Position numbers and translations under genes: made by a program. Under the pieces are notes generated by a model. The model did no database searches. It was not told where the DNA came from and saw nothing but the letters and a program-made list of their open reading frames with translations. A stretch of 6,706 nucleotides of DNA from Legionella genomosp. 1 (GTDB lineage Bacteria > Pseudomonadota > Gammaproteobacteria > Legionellales > Legionellaceae), in contig CAMDJY010000088.1 in NCBI GenBank assembly GCA_945901145.1, positions 1-6,706 of the forward strand, read 5' to 3'. Below, one piece after another: positions 6,407 through 6,706 of this stretch (its first letter is position 1; the number at the start of each line of letters is the position of its first letter).

Positions 6407-6411
6407 CTCCG
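6407..6411 (-). promoter_or_regulatory. Shine-Dalgarno of the small lipoprotein gene
   Basis: The minus strand reads CGGAG followed by 7 nt (TTTTATC) and then ATG at 6399-6397. It is the best evidence that this short reading frame is translated. Confidence 0.7.
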
Positions 6412-6434
6412 ATAATTCCAAATAACTTGATTTT

Positions 6435-6463
6435 AGTATGGTATATCAACAATACGACTTCAA
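6435..6463 (-). promoter_or_regulatory. Candidate sigma70 promoter of the lipoprotein gene
   Basis: On the minus strand TTGAAG (6463-6458) and CATACT (6440-6435) are separated by 17 bp, each matching four of six consensus bases. Transcription would begin near 6428, about 29 nt before the ATG. One arm of an inverted repeat lies across the spacer and the other just upstream of the -35. Confidence 0.4.
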
Positions 6464-6477
6464 GCCCGTGATATACC
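6440..6477. repeat. Perfect 9-bp inverted repeat around the lipoprotein promoter (possible operator)
   Basis: GGTATATCA (6440-6448) and TGATATACC (6469-6477) are exact reverse complements separated by 20 nt. The arms bracket the -35 candidate at 6458-6463, and one arm touches the -10 candidate. The layout suits a pair of regulator half-sites about 29 bp apart better than an RNA hairpin, as the whole repeat would lie upstream of the predicted transcription start. No regulator is known for it. Confidence 0.5.
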
Positions 6478-6495
6478 CTCCCCGTCCAGTCTTTC

Positions 6496-6525
6496 TTTAC
6501 AAAATTAGCCACAATGCTCTATAAT
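6496..6525 (+). promoter_or_regulatory. Sigma70-type promoter of the rightmost plus-strand gene
   Basis: TTTACA (6496-6501) and an exact TATAAT (6520-6525) are separated by 18 bp. Transcription would begin near 6532, about 21 nt before the ATG at 6553. A second TATAAT at 6532-6537 has no suitable -35. This is the best-matching promoter in the window. Confidence 0.65.
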
Positions 6526-6552
6526 AAATCATATAATTTTTTGAGAGCACTT

Positions 6553-6706
6553 ATGCGATCCTCTTTTGAAAATCTCGTAGCACATGATTCAGTTGATATT
6601 AACATTAGTTTGTTGGCGCATATTGCAGCAGACTCGGAATTACAGGGCCGTTTTGGTGTGCAGGGATATGTTTTTGCTAATACCATCGGATATTTTAAAC
6701 AGTATT
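6553..6706 (+). CDS. Unknown protein, N-terminal 51 residues (runs off the right edge)
   Basis: The reading frame opens at ATG 6553 and stays open to the window end, beginning MRSSFENLVAHDSVDINISL and continuing with LLAHIAADSELQGRFG. It lies behind a good promoter and a plausible ribosome site (GAGAG, 6543-6547, 5 nt before the ATG), which supports a real gene. There is no signal peptide or membrane segment in the visible part. I do not recognise the family and assign no function. It is transcribed divergently from the lipoprotein gene, sharing the roughly 150-bp region 6400-6552. Confidence 0.7.
   Translation, partial: MRSSFENLVAHDSVDINISLLAHIAADSELQGRFGVQGYVFANTIGYFKQY

Overview
The window is a compact, mostly minus-strand block from a low-GC gammaproteobacterium. 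UbiE followed 6 nt later by a probable UbiJ start is a gammaproteobacterial ubiquinone-gene arrangement. The AT-rich codon use and tight packing would fit a Legionellales-like or other host-associated lineage, but that placement is an inference and no genus can be named.

Layout, read along the minus strand from the right end: a small proline-rich putative lipoprotein (6399 to 6148); an AT-rich leader with candidate promoters; then five genes of thiamine biosynthesis, namely thiF with a C-terminal rhodanese domain, a fused thiM-thiE gene, thiO, thiS and thiG (6027 to 888). After a 72-bp spacer come ubiE and the first codons of a probable ubiJ, which runs off the left edge. At the far right a plus-strand gene of unknown function starts at 6553 behind a good sigma70-type promoter and runs off the edge.

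The thi genes encode a nearly complete thiazole branch. ThiO oxidises glycine to the imine. ThiF adenylates the C-terminal glycine of ThiS and, with its own rhodanese domain, probably helps load sulfur to give the thiocarboxylate. ThiG condenses the imine, the ThiS sulfur and deoxyxylulose phosphate into thiazole phosphate. The ThiM domain salvages hydroxyethylthiazole into the same pool, and the ThiE domain joins thiazole phosphate to HMP-PP to give thiamine phosphate. The pyrimidine genes (thiC, thiD), the aromatase TenI and the kinase ThiL are not here, and no THI-box (TPP riboswitch) was recognised in the leader.

The window is mainly an ordinary metabolic operon. The least ordinary points are the ThiM-then-ThiE fusion (opposite domain order to yeast Thi6) with an altered ThiE active-site strand and a Ser/Asn/Gln-rich tail, the ThiF-rhodanese fusion, the use of the ThiS Gly-Gly codons as the thiG Shine-Dalgarno, and a perfect 9-bp inverted repeat around the lipoprotein promoter. 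No defence system, mobile element, CRISPR array, tRNA or rRNA was seen.
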